DNA from: Pseudoroseicyclus tamaricis
Lineage (GTDB): Bacteria; Pseudomonadota; Alphaproteobacteria; Rhodobacterales; Rhodobacteraceae
Direction of reading: 5' to 3'
Length of the DNA stretch: 64,000 bases
Assembly: GCF_012070395.1 (NCBI RefSeq)
Contig: NZ_JAAFYS010000004.1
Span: forward strand, 310,001-374,000
Both the position numbers and the translations under genes were made by a program. Within the stretch, counting starts at the first letter, position 1, and each line of letters opens with the position of its first letter. The notes beneath the pieces were generated by a model. The model saw nothing but the letters and a program-made list of their open reading frames with translations. It was not told where the DNA came from and searched no databases. Positions 35,516-43,992 of this stretch are shown here, in pieces.

Positions 35516-36490
35516 ATGAGCGTGGCGAACTCTCACAAGCGGCGGCGCTGGCGCATCCGCGCCGGCATGGTGCTCGTCGCCCTGTCGGCGCTGGTCACCC
35601 TCGTCGGCCTCCTCGCGCAGCTCGTCCCCGATGCGATGCCGGTGTTCGGCCGGCTCGCCCGCGTCGCCGACAGCCTCCGCCTGCACCTGTTCCTCCTCGC
35701 CATCCCGCTCGCCCTCGGGGCCGTCGCCCTCCGCCCCCGCCGCGCCGGGCTGTCGGCGCTGCTCGCCGCGCTCCTCGGCCTTGGGCTCCTCGCGGGGGAT
35801 TATGCCCGCCGAGCCTCCCCGGCAGGGGAGGAGAGGGACCTGTCGATCCTCTGGTTCAACGTCCTCGGCACCAACGACATCCCGCTCGGGCAGCTGGCGC
35901 GGGCCATCCGCGCGGACTCACCGGACCTCGTCGTGCTGACTGAGGCGCTGCCGGCCGTCGGCCTCCATGACCAGCTCAGCACCCGCTATCCCTACAGCTT
36001 CGGCTGCGAGATGCGGCGGGACTGCAGCATCCTGATCCTGTCGAAACTGCCGCTGGACGAGGCGCAGATCGCCGACCTCTCCAGCTACCACCCCAACCGC
36101 CGCGCCTCCTTCACCGTCACCCACCCCGCCGCCGAGATCTCCGTGCAGGTGCTGCACATGATCAAGCCCTGGCTCTTCCGCTACACGGCGCAGGAGGAGG
36201 CGGTGGTCGACGAGGTGCTGGAGCGGCGGCCGCCGGACATCCTGATGGGCGATTTCAACTCGGCCCCGTGGAGCCGGCGGATGCTGGCGCTCGAGCGCGA
36301 GCATGACCTCCGCCACGCGCGCCTGCCGGTCGCGACATGGCCCGTGCCGGCGGGGCCGCTGGGCATCCCCATCGATCACGTGCTGGTGGGCGAAGGCTAT
36401 GCCATCACCTCGCTGGAGGAATGGGGCGAGGGCCTCGGCTCCAACCACCTCGGCCTCATCGCCGGCATCGACATCCTGCCGCAGGACTGA
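35516..36490 (+). CDS. Membrane-anchored endonuclease/exonuclease/phosphatase-fold protein
   Basis: The 324-residue protein has three N-terminal membrane helices (about 16-38, 54-72, 78-95). The rest is an endonuclease/exonuclease/phosphatase domain that should face the periplasm. Family motifs are LSILWFNVLGTN, PDLVVLTEAL, DILMGDFNSAPWSRRM and the C-terminal DHVLVGEG...SNHLGLIAGI; the Asp-Asn and His of GDFN and SNH form the Mg2+/catalytic site. Substrate (DNA, phosphoester or lipid) is undefined. The 248-bp upstream gap shows no other feature. Confidence 0.85.
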   Translation: MSVANSHKRRRWRIRAGMVLVALSALVTLVGLLAQLVPDAMPVFGRLARVADSLRLHLFLLAIPLALGAVALRPRRAGLSALLAALLGLGLLAGDYARRASPAGEERDLSILWFNVLGTNDIPLGQLARAIRADSPDLVVLTEALPAVGLHDQLSTRYPYSFGCEMRRDCSILILSKLPLDEAQIADLSSYHPNRRASFTVTHPAAEISVQVLHMIKPWLFRYTAQEEAVVDEVLERRPPDILMGDFNSAPWSRRMLALEREHDLRHARLPVATWPVPAGPLGIPIDHVLVGEGYAITSLEEWGEGLGSNHLGLIAGIDILPQD

Positions 36491-36567
36491 CCGCAGCCTC
36501 GGGCCCCACTTGCCGGCCCTGCCGGGCCGTCTCGTCCGCCCGCAACCCCCCGGCGCCAAAAGAAAAA

Positions 36568-36587
36568 GGGCCGCCCGCAGGCAGCCC
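36568..36587 (-). terminator. Rho-independent terminator of the HU gene
   Basis: On the minus strand GGGCTGCC / GGCGGCCC with a TGCG loop is followed by TTTTTCTTTT (36558-36567). It lies 26 bp after the HU stop. Confidence 0.88.
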
Positions 36588-36613
36588 CCGTTTCCATCGG
36601 CCGGTCAGCGCGC

Positions 36614-36904
36614 TCAGGCGTTGACGCTGTCCTTCAGAGCCTTGGCGATGGTGACCTTCACCGCCTTGTCGGCCTCTTTCTTCATCTGCTCACCGGTGGC
36701 CGGGTTCCGGACCATGCGCTCGGGGCGCTCGCGGCAGTAGATCTTGCCGATGCCGGGGATCGTCACGGCACCGCCGGAGGACACTTCGTTGGTGATGATC
36801 TCGGCGAGAGCGTCGAGAGTGGCGCCGGCGGACTTCTTGTCGGTTTCAGTCGCCTCGGCGAGCGCGGAGACGAGCTGCGCCTTGGTCATCGGTTTTGCTG
36901 CCAT
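36614..36904 (-). CDS. hupB: DNA-binding protein HU
   Basis: HU bends and compacts DNA as a homodimer. The 96-residue protein has the helical dimerisation part (MTKAQLVSALAEATETDKKSAGATLDALAEII) and the DNA-binding arm (IPGIGKIYCRERPERMVRNPATGEQMKKEADKAVKVTIAKALKDSV). The arm sequence is RNPATGEQ, and the GKI segment carries a Cys, which is less usual. It has a good SD (AAGGAG) and a leader with two inverted repeats (36933-36957 and 36976-36993). The gene is monocistronic with its own terminator. Confidence 0.95.
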   Translation of the reverse strand: MAAKPMTKAQLVSALAEATETDKKSAGATLDALAEIITNEVSSGGAVTIPGIGKIYCRERPERMVRNPATGEQMKKEADKAVKVTIAKALKDSVNA

Positions 36905-36932
36905 TGGTAGATCTCCTTACATCAGCCCCGAG

Positions 36933-36957
36933 GACTTGTGGGGAGCGCCCACAAGTC
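36933..36957 (-). promoter_or_regulatory. Ten-base leader hairpin upstream of hupB
   Basis: GACTTGTGGG and CCCACAAGTC flank a five-base loop (GAGCG). This perfect hairpin ends 17 bases before the SD of hupB, so it would be in the transcript and could affect translation or stability. Confidence 0.6.
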
Positions 36958-36975
36958 GACAGTCATTTGGGTATC

Positions 36976-36993
36976 CACACAATGATTTGTGTG
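36976..36993. promoter_or_regulatory. Palindrome CACACAA-N4-TTGTGTG upstream of hupB
   Basis: A perfect seven-base inverted repeat with a four-base centre lies about 70-90 bp before the hupB start, next to TTGCAA (about 36996-37001 on the minus strand), a possible -35 box. It looks like a repressor or activator operator. Confidence 0.5.
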
Positions 36994-37098
36994 ACGTTGC
37001 AAGCCTTTTCCGTGCTTATACGCCTTCTTTTATTGGTTTTCCTGCTGGAATGCCGGGTTAAGCACTTTCCCGCTCATGCCATCCCGGCCCGTCGGCGG

Positions 37099-38586
37099 TC
37101 AGAGGAACGCCGTCTCCTCGAAGCTGCGCAGCTTGCGGCTGTGCAGCCGCTCCAGCGGCATGTCGCGCAGGCATTCCATGGCGCGGATGCCGATCATCAG
37201 GTGCCGGGCGACCTGCGTCTTGTAGAAGTCGCTGGCCATGCCCGGCAGCTTCAGCTCCCCGTGCAGCGGCTTGTCGGAGACGCAAAGGAGCGTGCCGTAG
37301 GGCACCCGGAAGCGGAAGCCGTTGGCGGCGATCGTCGCGCTCTCCATATCCAGCGCCACGGCGCGGGACTGGCTGAGCCGGCGCACCGGGCCCTCGTGCT
37401 CGCGCAGCTCCCAGTTGCGGTTGTCGAGGCTGGCGACGGTGCCCGTCCGCATGATGCGCTTGAGCTCGTATCCCTCCAGCTCCGTCACCTCTTCCACCGC
37501 CGATTCCAGCGCCGTCTGGATCTCCGCCAGCGGCGGGATGGGCACCCAGACCGGCAGGTCGTCGTCGAGCACCTTGTCTTCGCGCAGATAGGCATGGGCG
37601 AGGACGAAATCCCCCAGCCGCTGCGAGTTGCGCAGGCCGGCGCAGTGGCCGACCATCAGCCAGGCGTGGGGGCGGAGCACGGCGATATGGTCCGTCGCCG
37701 TCTTGGCGTTGGAGGGGCCGACGCCGATGTTGACCAGCGTGATCCCCTGCCCGTCCTTGCGGGTCAGGTGATAGCTCGGCATCTGCGGCAGCTTCGCCGG
37801 CATGTGCATCGGCGCCTCGGCATCGGTGATCACCTGGTAGCCGGGGCCGACGAAGCTCTCGTAGCCCGAATCCGGGTCCGCCAGCGCGGTGCGGGCGAAG
37901 GCTTCGAACTCCTCCACGTAGAACTGGTAGTTGGTGAAGAGCACGTGGTTCTGGAAGTGCTGCGGGCTCGTCGCCGTGTAGTGCGACAGGCGCGCCAGCG
38001 AGTAGTCGATCCGCTGCGCGGTGAAGGGCGCCAGGGGATGCGCGCCGTCGGGGTAGAGGAAGCCCTCGCCGTTGACGATGTCGTCATGCGTCGTCGTCAG
38101 GTCCGGCACGTCGAAGAAGTCGCGCAGGATGAACTGCGCCGCCCCCTCCTGCGGCACAGAGATCGCGGCATCGTTGGCCACCGCGAAATGCACCGGGATC
38201 GGCGTGTCCGACGGCCCGATGGAGACGGGCAGATGGTGGTTCTGGATCAGCAGGCCGATCTGCTGGCGCAGGTAGTTGGCGAAGAGCTCAGGCTGCGTGA
38301 CGGTGGTCACGTAGGTTCCGGGCTGGGCGACATGGCCGAAGGAGAGGCGGCTGTCCGTCTGCTCGAAGCTGGCGCAGGTGAAGCGGATCTCCGGGTAGAA
38401 GGCCCGCGCCCGCGCCTGCGGCCGGCCGGAGGAGATCGCCTCGCGGAAATGCTCCTGCAGAAAGCCCGTCGCCTCGGCGTAGAGCTGGATCAGCCGCTCG
38501 ACGGCGGCGCCGGCGTCGTCGAAGGATTCGTGGTCGGCCGGGGCCGGGGTGAGGATGGGCAGGTGACTGCCGGAATGCTTGTTCAT
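37099..38586 (-). CDS. amn: AMP nucleosidase
   Basis: AMP nucleosidase splits AMP to adenine and ribose 5-phosphate. The 495-residue length and layout match: an N-terminal family-specific domain (RLSFGHVAQPGTYVTTVTQPELFANYLRQQI) and a C-terminal phosphorylase-like domain (LVNIGVGPSNAKTATDHIAVLRPHAWLMVGHCAGLRNSQRLGDFVLA, and SRAVALDMESATIAANGFRFRVPYGTLLCVSDKPLHGE). The DMESAT motif places the catalytic Asp/Glu. The start overlaps the stop of the adenine deaminase gene by 4 bp (ATGA), so the two act together. Confidence 0.95.
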   Translation of the reverse strand: MNKHSGSHLPILTPAPADHESFDDAGAAVERLIQLYAEATGFLQEHFREAISSGRPQARARAFYPEIRFTCASFEQTDSRLSFGHVAQPGTYVTTVTQPELFANYLRQQIGLLIQNHHLPVSIGPSDTPIPVHFAVANDAAISVPQEGAAQFILRDFFDVPDLTTTHDDIVNGEGFLYPDGAHPLAPFTAQRIDYSLARLSHYTATSPQHFQNHVLFTNYQFYVEEFEAFARTALADPDSGYESFVGPGYQVITDAEAPMHMPAKLPQMPSYHLTRKDGQGITLVNIGVGPSNAKTATDHIAVLRPHAWLMVGHCAGLRNSQRLGDFVLAHAYLREDKVLDDDLPVWVPIPPLAEIQTALESAVEEVTELEGYELKRIMRTGTVASLDNRNWELREHEGPVRRLSQSRAVALDMESATIAANGFRFRVPYGTLLCVSDKPLHGELKLPGMASDFYKTQVARHLMIGIRAMECLRDMPLERLHSRKLRSFEETAFL

Positions 38587-40382
38587 GTGGCGTCCTCGAA
38601 AAGCGGAACGAGCTCGAATGTGCGAACATCGACGAGCCCGAGATCTGAAATGCGCAGCTCGGGGATGACCACGAGCGCGAGCAGCGAATGCTGCATGTAG
38701 GCGTTGTTGAGCGTGCAGCCGGCCTCGGCCATCGCCCGGCCCAGCGCCTGCGCCTGCTCGGCGACCTCGGCGGCGGGGCTGTCGGACATCAGGCCCGCGA
38801 TGGGCAGGGGCACGGTGGCCCGCTCGGCGCCGTCGCGCCAGAGCGTGACGCCGCCGCCGAGCTCGCCCAGATGGTTGGCGGCGGCCGCCATCATCTCGCG
38901 GTCGGTGCCGACGACGATCATGTGGTGGCTGTCATGCGCGACGGTGGAGGCCATGGCCATACGGCCAGTGTAACCGAAGCCGGAGACGAAGGCATTGGTG
39001 ACACCCCCCGTCCCCCGATGCCGCTCCACCAGCGCGATCTGGGCGACCTCGCCCTCCGTCTCCACCAGTCCGTCGATGACGGGCAGGTCGGCGGTGAGCG
39101 CCTTCGTCGGCGCCTGGTTCTCCACCACGCCGATGACCTTGGCGCGGACGGAGTTGCGCCCCTCGGGCGCGGCGATCTCGAAATCTTCCGGGGCCACGGA
39201 CCTGCCGAGCTTCACCGTGGCGCGCGCGCTCTCCGGCCAGTCCAGATGCGGGCAGTCGGCGAGGAGCGTGCCGCCCTCTGCGACCTTGACGCCCCGTGCC
39301 CAGACCGCCTCGATCGGCAGCTCCTCCAGCGAGGAGGTCAGGATCATGTCCGCCCGCCGGCCCGGCGCGATGGAGCCGAGCTCCCGCTCCAGCCCGAAAT
39401 GGGTGGCGGTGTTCACCGTGGCCATCTGCAGCGCGATCAGCGGCTCGCAGCCGCAGGCGATGGCATGGCGGACGACACGGTCCATATGGCCCTCGCCAAC
39501 CAGCGTGCCGGAATGGCTGTCATCGGTGCAGAGGATGAAGTTGCGGGGGTCGAGCCCCTTCTCGGTGATCGCGGTGATCTGGCTTTCCACGTCGTACCAC
39601 GCCGAGCCGAGCCGCAGCATCGAGCGCATGCCCTGCCGGGCGCGCGCGATGGCGTCGCTCTCCGCCGTGCCCTCGTGATCGTCCGCCGCGCCGCCGGCGG
39701 CATAGGCATGGAAGGGGATGCCCCGGTCGGGGGAGGCATAATGCCCGCCGACGACCTTGCCGGCGCGCATGGTGGCGGCCATCTCCTCCAGCATCTGAGG
39801 GTCGCCGTTGACCACGCCGGGGAAGTTCATCATCTCCCCCAGCCCGACGATGCCGGGCCAGGCCATCGCCTCGGCCACGTCCTCGGCGGTGATCTCGTAT
39901 CCCGTCGTCTCCAGCCCGGGGGCGGAGGGGGCGCAGGAGGGCATCTGCGTGAAGATGTTGAGAGGCTGCATCAGCGCCTCGTCATGCATCAGCCGCACGC
40001 CGGCGAGCCCGAGCACGTTGGCGATCTCGTGCGGGTCGGTGAACATCGTCGTGGTGCCATGCGGCGCCACGGCGGCGGCGAACTCCGCCGGGATGAGCAT
40101 CCCGCTCTCGATATGCATGTGCCCGTCGATGAGCCCCGGGATCAGGTAGCGCCCGCCACCCTCGACGACCTCCGTCCCCTCGCCGATGCAATGGCTGGCG
40201 TCCGGGCCGACATAGGCGAAGCGCCCCTCGGCGACGGCGACCTGCCAGCCGGGCAGCACCTCGCGGGACTGGACGTTGACGAGCGTGAGGTCGCGCAGCA
40301 CGAGGTCGGCAGGCGCGCGACCGGCGGCGACGGCGACGAGACGGGGGGCCGCGTCGGCCCATGATTTGACGGGGCGTTCCAT
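38583..40382 (-). CDS. ade: Adenine deaminase
   Basis: This 599-residue enzyme deaminates adenine to hypoxanthine. It belongs to the amidohydrolase superfamily: metal ligands appear in LIDGHMHIESGM and the later CTDDSHSGTLVGEGHMDRVVRHAIACG. The C-terminal domain ends DVRTFELVPLFE. ATG 40382 is preferred over the open-frame start at 40400. It is followed at 4-bp overlap by amn, whose product adenine is its substrate, so together they drain AMP to hypoxanthine and ribose 5-phosphate. Confidence 0.94.
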   Translation of the reverse strand: MERPVKSWADAAPRLVAVAAGRAPADLVLRDLTLVNVQSREVLPGWQVAVAEGRFAYVGPDASHCIGEGTEVVEGGGRYLIPGLIDGHMHIESGMLIPAEFAAAVAPHGTTTMFTDPHEIANVLGLAGVRLMHDEALMQPLNIFTQMPSCAPSAPGLETTGYEITAEDVAEAMAWPGIVGLGEMMNFPGVVNGDPQMLEEMAATMRAGKVVGGHYASPDRGIPFHAYAAGGAADDHEGTAESDAIARARQGMRSMLRLGSAWYDVESQITAITEKGLDPRNFILCTDDSHSGTLVGEGHMDRVVRHAIACGCEPLIALQMATVNTATHFGLERELGSIAPGRRADMILTSSLEELPIEAVWARGVKVAEGGTLLADCPHLDWPESARATVKLGRSVAPEDFEIAAPEGRNSVRAKVIGVVENQAPTKALTADLPVIDGLVETEGEVAQIALVERHRGTGGVTNAFVSGFGYTGRMAMASTVAHDSHHMIVVGTDREMMAAAANHLGELGGGVTLWRDGAERATVPLPIAGLMSDSPAAEVAEQAQALGRAMAEAGCTLNNAYMQHSLLALVVIPELRISDLGLVDVRTFELVPLFEDAT

Positions 40383-40510
40383 CGCCAAATCTGACACCAT
40401 CGAGGCGACAGGGGCAAGACGGCCGCCCGCCGATTTGCGGCGGAACGCTGCGGAGGTGGGGCGGGAGGGCGCTCTACTCCGGCGGCAGCGCGGGGAAGGC
40501 CGGCGGCGGA

Positions 40511-40573
40511 GGGGGGCTGTCTGCCCCCCGCGGCCGGAGGCCGCCCCCCCCGAGGATTTTCAGGACCAAAGAC
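40511..40573. repeat. G/C hairpin with a CCTGAAAATCCTCG box, related to the GGCCAAAAATA-box repeats
   Basis: On the minus strand the box TTTGGTCCTGAAAATCCTCG is followed by a run of G and a hairpin (GGGGGGC at 40511-40517 with GCCCCCC at 40523-40529), plus an inner CGGCC / GGCCG hairpin. It has the same box-then-hairpin layout as the copies at 9925, 24655 and 55339 but a different box. It lies in the 228-bp gap between rmuC and ade. Confidence 0.55.
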
Positions 40574-40610
40574 AGGGGGGCGCGTCGGAGAGGGGGGCGC
40601 CCCGGGCCGG

Positions 40611-42056
40611 TCAGTCCTGGAACTCGGGGGCGGTGAGCTGGCGGGGTTCGACCTCGACGGAACTGGCGGGGTCGAGGCTCTTGCCGCCGGGGACGACGCC
40701 CAGCGCCTCGAACTTGCGGGCGGAGGGGAGGATGCGGCCCTCGAGCGAGCCCACCGCCTTGTTGTAATTCTCCACCGAGGAGCGCAGCGCGTTGCCGACG
40801 CGGGTCAGGTGGTCGGCGAAGGTGGAGAGGCGCTCGTAGAGCTCCTGCCCGACCTTCTGCACCTCGGCCGCGTTCTCGGCCATCTTCTCCTGCTGCCAGC
40901 CGTAGGCGATGGACTTCACCAGCGCCATCAGCGTCGTCGGCGTGGCGATCAGCACCCGGTTCTCGAAGGCGTATTCGATGAGCCCCGGGTCCGCCTCCGC
41001 CGCCGCGGCGACGAAGGTCTCGCCGGGGATGAACATCACCACGAAATCCGGCGTCGAGGGCAGGCGGGACTGGTAGTCCTTCGAGGCCAGCACCTTCACG
41101 TGCTGGCGGACGTGGCGGGCATGGCGGGCCATGCACTCCGCCTGCGCCTCGGGCGTCGCCGCCTCCAGCGCGTCGAGGTAGCCCTCCAGCGGGGTCTTGG
41201 CGTCGATGACGATGTGCTTGCCGCCGGGGATGGTGACGACGGCGTCGGGGCGCTGGCGGCCCTCGTCGCCCTCCATGCTCTGCTCCAGCCGGAAGTCGAC
41301 ATGCTCGCTCATCCCGGCCATCTCGAAGACCTGCCGCAGCTGCATCTCGCCCCAGCGGCCGCGCGTCTTGGGGGCGCGCAGCGCCTGCACCAGCCGGTGC
41401 GTCTCGTGCCCGAGGTTGGCCTGCCCCTCGGCCAGCTTGGTCACCTGCTCGCGGATGGCGCCGTAGGCCTCGGACCGGGCCTTCTCGATCTCGCCGATGC
41501 GGGTGTCGAAATGGCCGAGCTTCTCGCCCAGCGGCTTGACGAGCTCGGCGATGGCCTGCTGGCGCTTGCCCAGATCCTCCTCCGCCGTCTGCCGGTGCTG
41601 GGCGAAGCGCTCCGTCGCCAGATCGAGGAAGCGCTTCGAATTGGCGGAGAGGACCTCGCCGGCGAGGGAGGAGAAGCGGTCCTCCACCTCTTTCCTCAGG
41701 CCGCGGATCTCTTCCATGCGCGTCTCGAAGCTGGATTTGAGCGTCTCCAGCTCCGTCTCCAGCCGGGCCTTCTGGCGGCGCTCGTCCTCCAGCGCGGCGC
41801 CGGCACGGCGCAGCTCGTCCACCAGCTCGGGCATCCGCTCGGCGCGGGCGGTCAGGCTGGCATTGGCGACGTTGAGCTCGCCGATCTCGCCACGCAGCTC
41901 CCGCGCCTCGGCGCGCGCCGCCTCCACCTCCGCCGTCAGGCGGGCGGCGGCGCGGGCGCGGAGCAGCGTGGAGAGCAAGAGCAGCGCGAGGAGGCCGGCA
42001 GCGATGAGGGCGAGGAGCGGGCCGTTGGCGGCGATCCACGTGGTGAGCTGGTCCAT
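40611..42056 (-). CDS. rmuC: RmuC family DNA recombination protein
   Basis: The 481-residue protein has an N-terminal membrane helix (PLLALIAAGLLALLLLSTLLRA) and a long coiled coil (about 35-175). The conserved RmuC nuclease-like core follows: RGRWGEMQLRQVFEMAGM, RPDAVVTIPGGKHIVIDAKTPLEGYLDA and PDFVVMFIPGETFVAAAAEADPGLIEYAFENRVLIATPTTLMALVKSIAYGWQQEKMAENA. The family limits sequence inversions in E. coli. ATG 42056 has GGGAGG upstream. It lies 41 bp after mutL and should be co-transcribed with it. Confidence 0.93.
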   Translation of the reverse strand: MDQLTTWIAANGPLLALIAAGLLALLLLSTLLRARAAARLTAEVEAARAEARELRGEIGELNVANASLTARAERMPELVDELRRAGAALEDERRQKARLETELETLKSSFETRMEEIRGLRKEVEDRFSSLAGEVLSANSKRFLDLATERFAQHRQTAEEDLGKRQQAIAELVKPLGEKLGHFDTRIGEIEKARSEAYGAIREQVTKLAEGQANLGHETHRLVQALRAPKTRGRWGEMQLRQVFEMAGMSEHVDFRLEQSMEGDEGRQRPDAVVTIPGGKHIVIDAKTPLEGYLDALEAATPEAQAECMARHARHVRQHVKVLASKDYQSRLPSTPDFVVMFIPGETFVAAAAEADPGLIEYAFENRVLIATPTTLMALVKSIAYGWQQEKMAENAAEVQKVGQELYERLSTFADHLTRVGNALRSSVENYNKAVGSLEGRILPSARKFEALGVVPGGKSLDPASSVEVEPRQLTAPEFQD

Positions 42057-42097
42057 GGTGCCTCCCTGTCTGGCGGTGTGGCGCCCTCCGGCAGCGC

Positions 42098-43948
42098 CTA
42101 GCGGCGGCCGAAGAGTTTTTCGATATCGGTCAGGCTGAGCTCCACCCAGGTGGGGCGCCCGTGGTTGCAGGTGCCGGAATAGGGCGTCGCCTCCATCTCG
42201 CGCAGGAGGGCGTTCATCTCCTCCCCCCGCATCCGGCGGCCGGAGCGGACGGAGCCGTGGCAGGCGATGCGGCTGAGGATCGCGTCGATCCGGGCGGCCA
42301 GCGCGTTGCCGGCGCCGGGGGCCTCCTCCTCCACCAGATCGGAAAGATCGGAGAGGAGGGCCTTGCAATCCACCTCGCCGAGGAGGGCCGGCACCTCGCG
42401 CACGGCGATGGTGCCGGGGCCGAAGGCCTCGATCGTCAGCCCGAGGGAGGAGAGCGTCTCCGCCTCCGCCAGCAGGGCCTCGGCGGCGGCGCCGAGCTCC
42501 ACGATCTCGGGGATGAGCAGGGCCTGCGCGGCGATGCCCGTCTCCGCCCGCTGGCGCTTGAGGCGCTCGTAGACGAGCCGCTCGTGGGCGGCGTGCTGGT
42601 CGACGATGACCATGCCGCGGGAGGTCTGCGCGATGATGTAGTTCTCGTGCACCTGCGCCCGGGCGGCGCCGAGCGGCGAGTCCGGCAGCGGCTCGGCGGG
42701 CCCCTCATCGCTCCCTTGCGGGCGCGCCTCGGGCGGCTCGTATCGGGCCGAGGGGGCTGCGAGATCGGCGAAGCCGGGCGCGGCCGCCGGGTAGCCCGAA
42801 GAGGGGCGCGGCCCCGGCCGGTCCATCTGGTAGATGCGTGCCCCCTCCGGCTCCGTCCGCGCGGCGCCCAGCGCCTCGCTCGTCAGCGTGCGCGAGCTGC
42901 GGTGCCCGGCGCCGGCGAGCGCGTGGCGGAGGGCGGAGACGACGAGGCCGCGCGCCACCCCCGGCTCACGGAAGCGCACCTCCGCCTTGGCGGGGTGGAC
43001 GTTGACGTCGACCGCCTCCGCCGGGCAGGCGAGGTAGAGCGCCGCCGCCGGGTAGCGGCCGGGGGCGAGGCAATCGGCATAGCCGGCGCGCAGCGCGCCG
43101 ATCAGCAGCTTGTCGCGGACGGGGCGGTTGTTGACGAAGAGGTACTGATGCGTCGCCGAGCCGCGCGAATAGGTCGGCAGCGCCGCGAGCCCCGTGAGGT
43201 GCAGCCCCTCCCGCTCCGCATCGAGGTCGATGGCGTTTTCGGCGAAGTCGCGCCCCATCACCGCCGCCAGCCGGGCGTGCAGCGCATCGAACAGGTCCCC
43301 CTGCTCGGCCTCGACGCGAAAGATCACCCGCTCGTCGCCGTCCCGCGCATCGCAGAGGCGGAAGGCCACCCCCGGCTCGGCCATGGCGAGGCGGCGGATC
43401 ACATCGCCCACCGCCTGCGCCTCCGCCCGTTCGGAGCGCAGGAACTTCAGGCGGGCGGGGGTGGCGTAGAAGAGGTCGCGCAACTCGACGATGGTGCCCC
43501 GCCGCAGCGCCGCCGGCTTGACCGGCCCGATGCGCCCGCCCTCGGCGGAGATGCAGACGGCCTCTTCCCCCTCCGTCCGCGTCGTCAGGCTCAGCCGCCC
43601 CACGGCGGCGAGCGAGGCCAGCGCCTCGCCGCGGAAGCCGAAGGAGTGGATGTCGGTGAGGTTCGTCCCGTCGATCTTGGAGGTGGCGTGCCGGGCCAGC
43701 GCCAGCGGCAGATCCTCCGCCGAGATGCCGGAGCCGTCGTCGACCACGCGGATCAGCCCGGCGCCACCTCCGGCGATCGTCACCTCGATGCGGCGGGCGC
43801 CGGCGTCGAGCGCGTTCTCCACCAGCTCCTTCACGGCGGAGGCCGGCCGCTCCACCACCTCGCCGGCGGCGATGCGGTTGATCGCCGTCTCGCCGAGCTG
43901 GCGGATTCGCGAGCGGGGGGCGTCTATCTTGCGCAGAGGGTCGGCCAT
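42098..43948 (-). CDS. mutL: DNA mismatch repair protein MutL
   Basis: MutL couples MutS mismatch recognition to strand removal. The 616-residue protein has the N-terminal GHKL ATPase ([48 protein letters not shown]) and the C-terminal dimer domain. Around residue 450 it has [12 protein letters not shown], which fits the endonuclease motif DQHA(x)2E(x)4E, with ACHGS and CNHGRP also present, so this MutL probably nicks DNA itself and needs no MutH. It follows the M16 genes (44-bp gap). Confidence 0.96.
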   Translation of the reverse strand: MADPLRKIDAPRSRIRQLGETAINRIAAGEVVERPASAVKELVENALDAGARRIEVTIAGGGAGLIRVVDDGSGISAEDLPLALARHATSKIDGTNLTDIHSFGFRGEALASLAAVGRLSLTTRTEGEEAVCISAEGGRIGPVKPAALRRGTIVELRDLFYATPARLKFLRSERAEAQAVGDVIRRLAMAEPGVAFRLCDARDGDERVIFRVEAEQGDLFDALHARLAAVMGRDFAENAIDLDAEREGLHLTGLAALPTYSRGSATHQYLFVNNRPVRDKLLIGALRAGYADCLAPGRYPAAALYLACPAEAVDVNVHPAKAEVRFREPGVARGLVVSALRHALAGAGHRSSRTLTSEALGAARTEPEGARIYQMDRPGPRPSSGYPAAAPGFADLAAPSARYEPPEARPQGSDEGPAEPLPDSPLGAARAQVHENYIIAQTSRGMVIVDQHAAHERLVYERLKRQRAETGIAAQALLIPEIVELGAAAEALLAEAETLSSLGLTIEAFGPGTIAVREVPALLGEVDCKALLSDLSDLVEEEAPGAGNALAARIDAILSRIACHGSVRSGRRMRGEEMNALLREMEATPYSGTCNHGRPTWVELSLTDIEKLFGRR

Positions 43949-43992
43949 GCGCCCATATCTAGCATGGGAGCAGGCCGCCCTGCACCCGAAAA

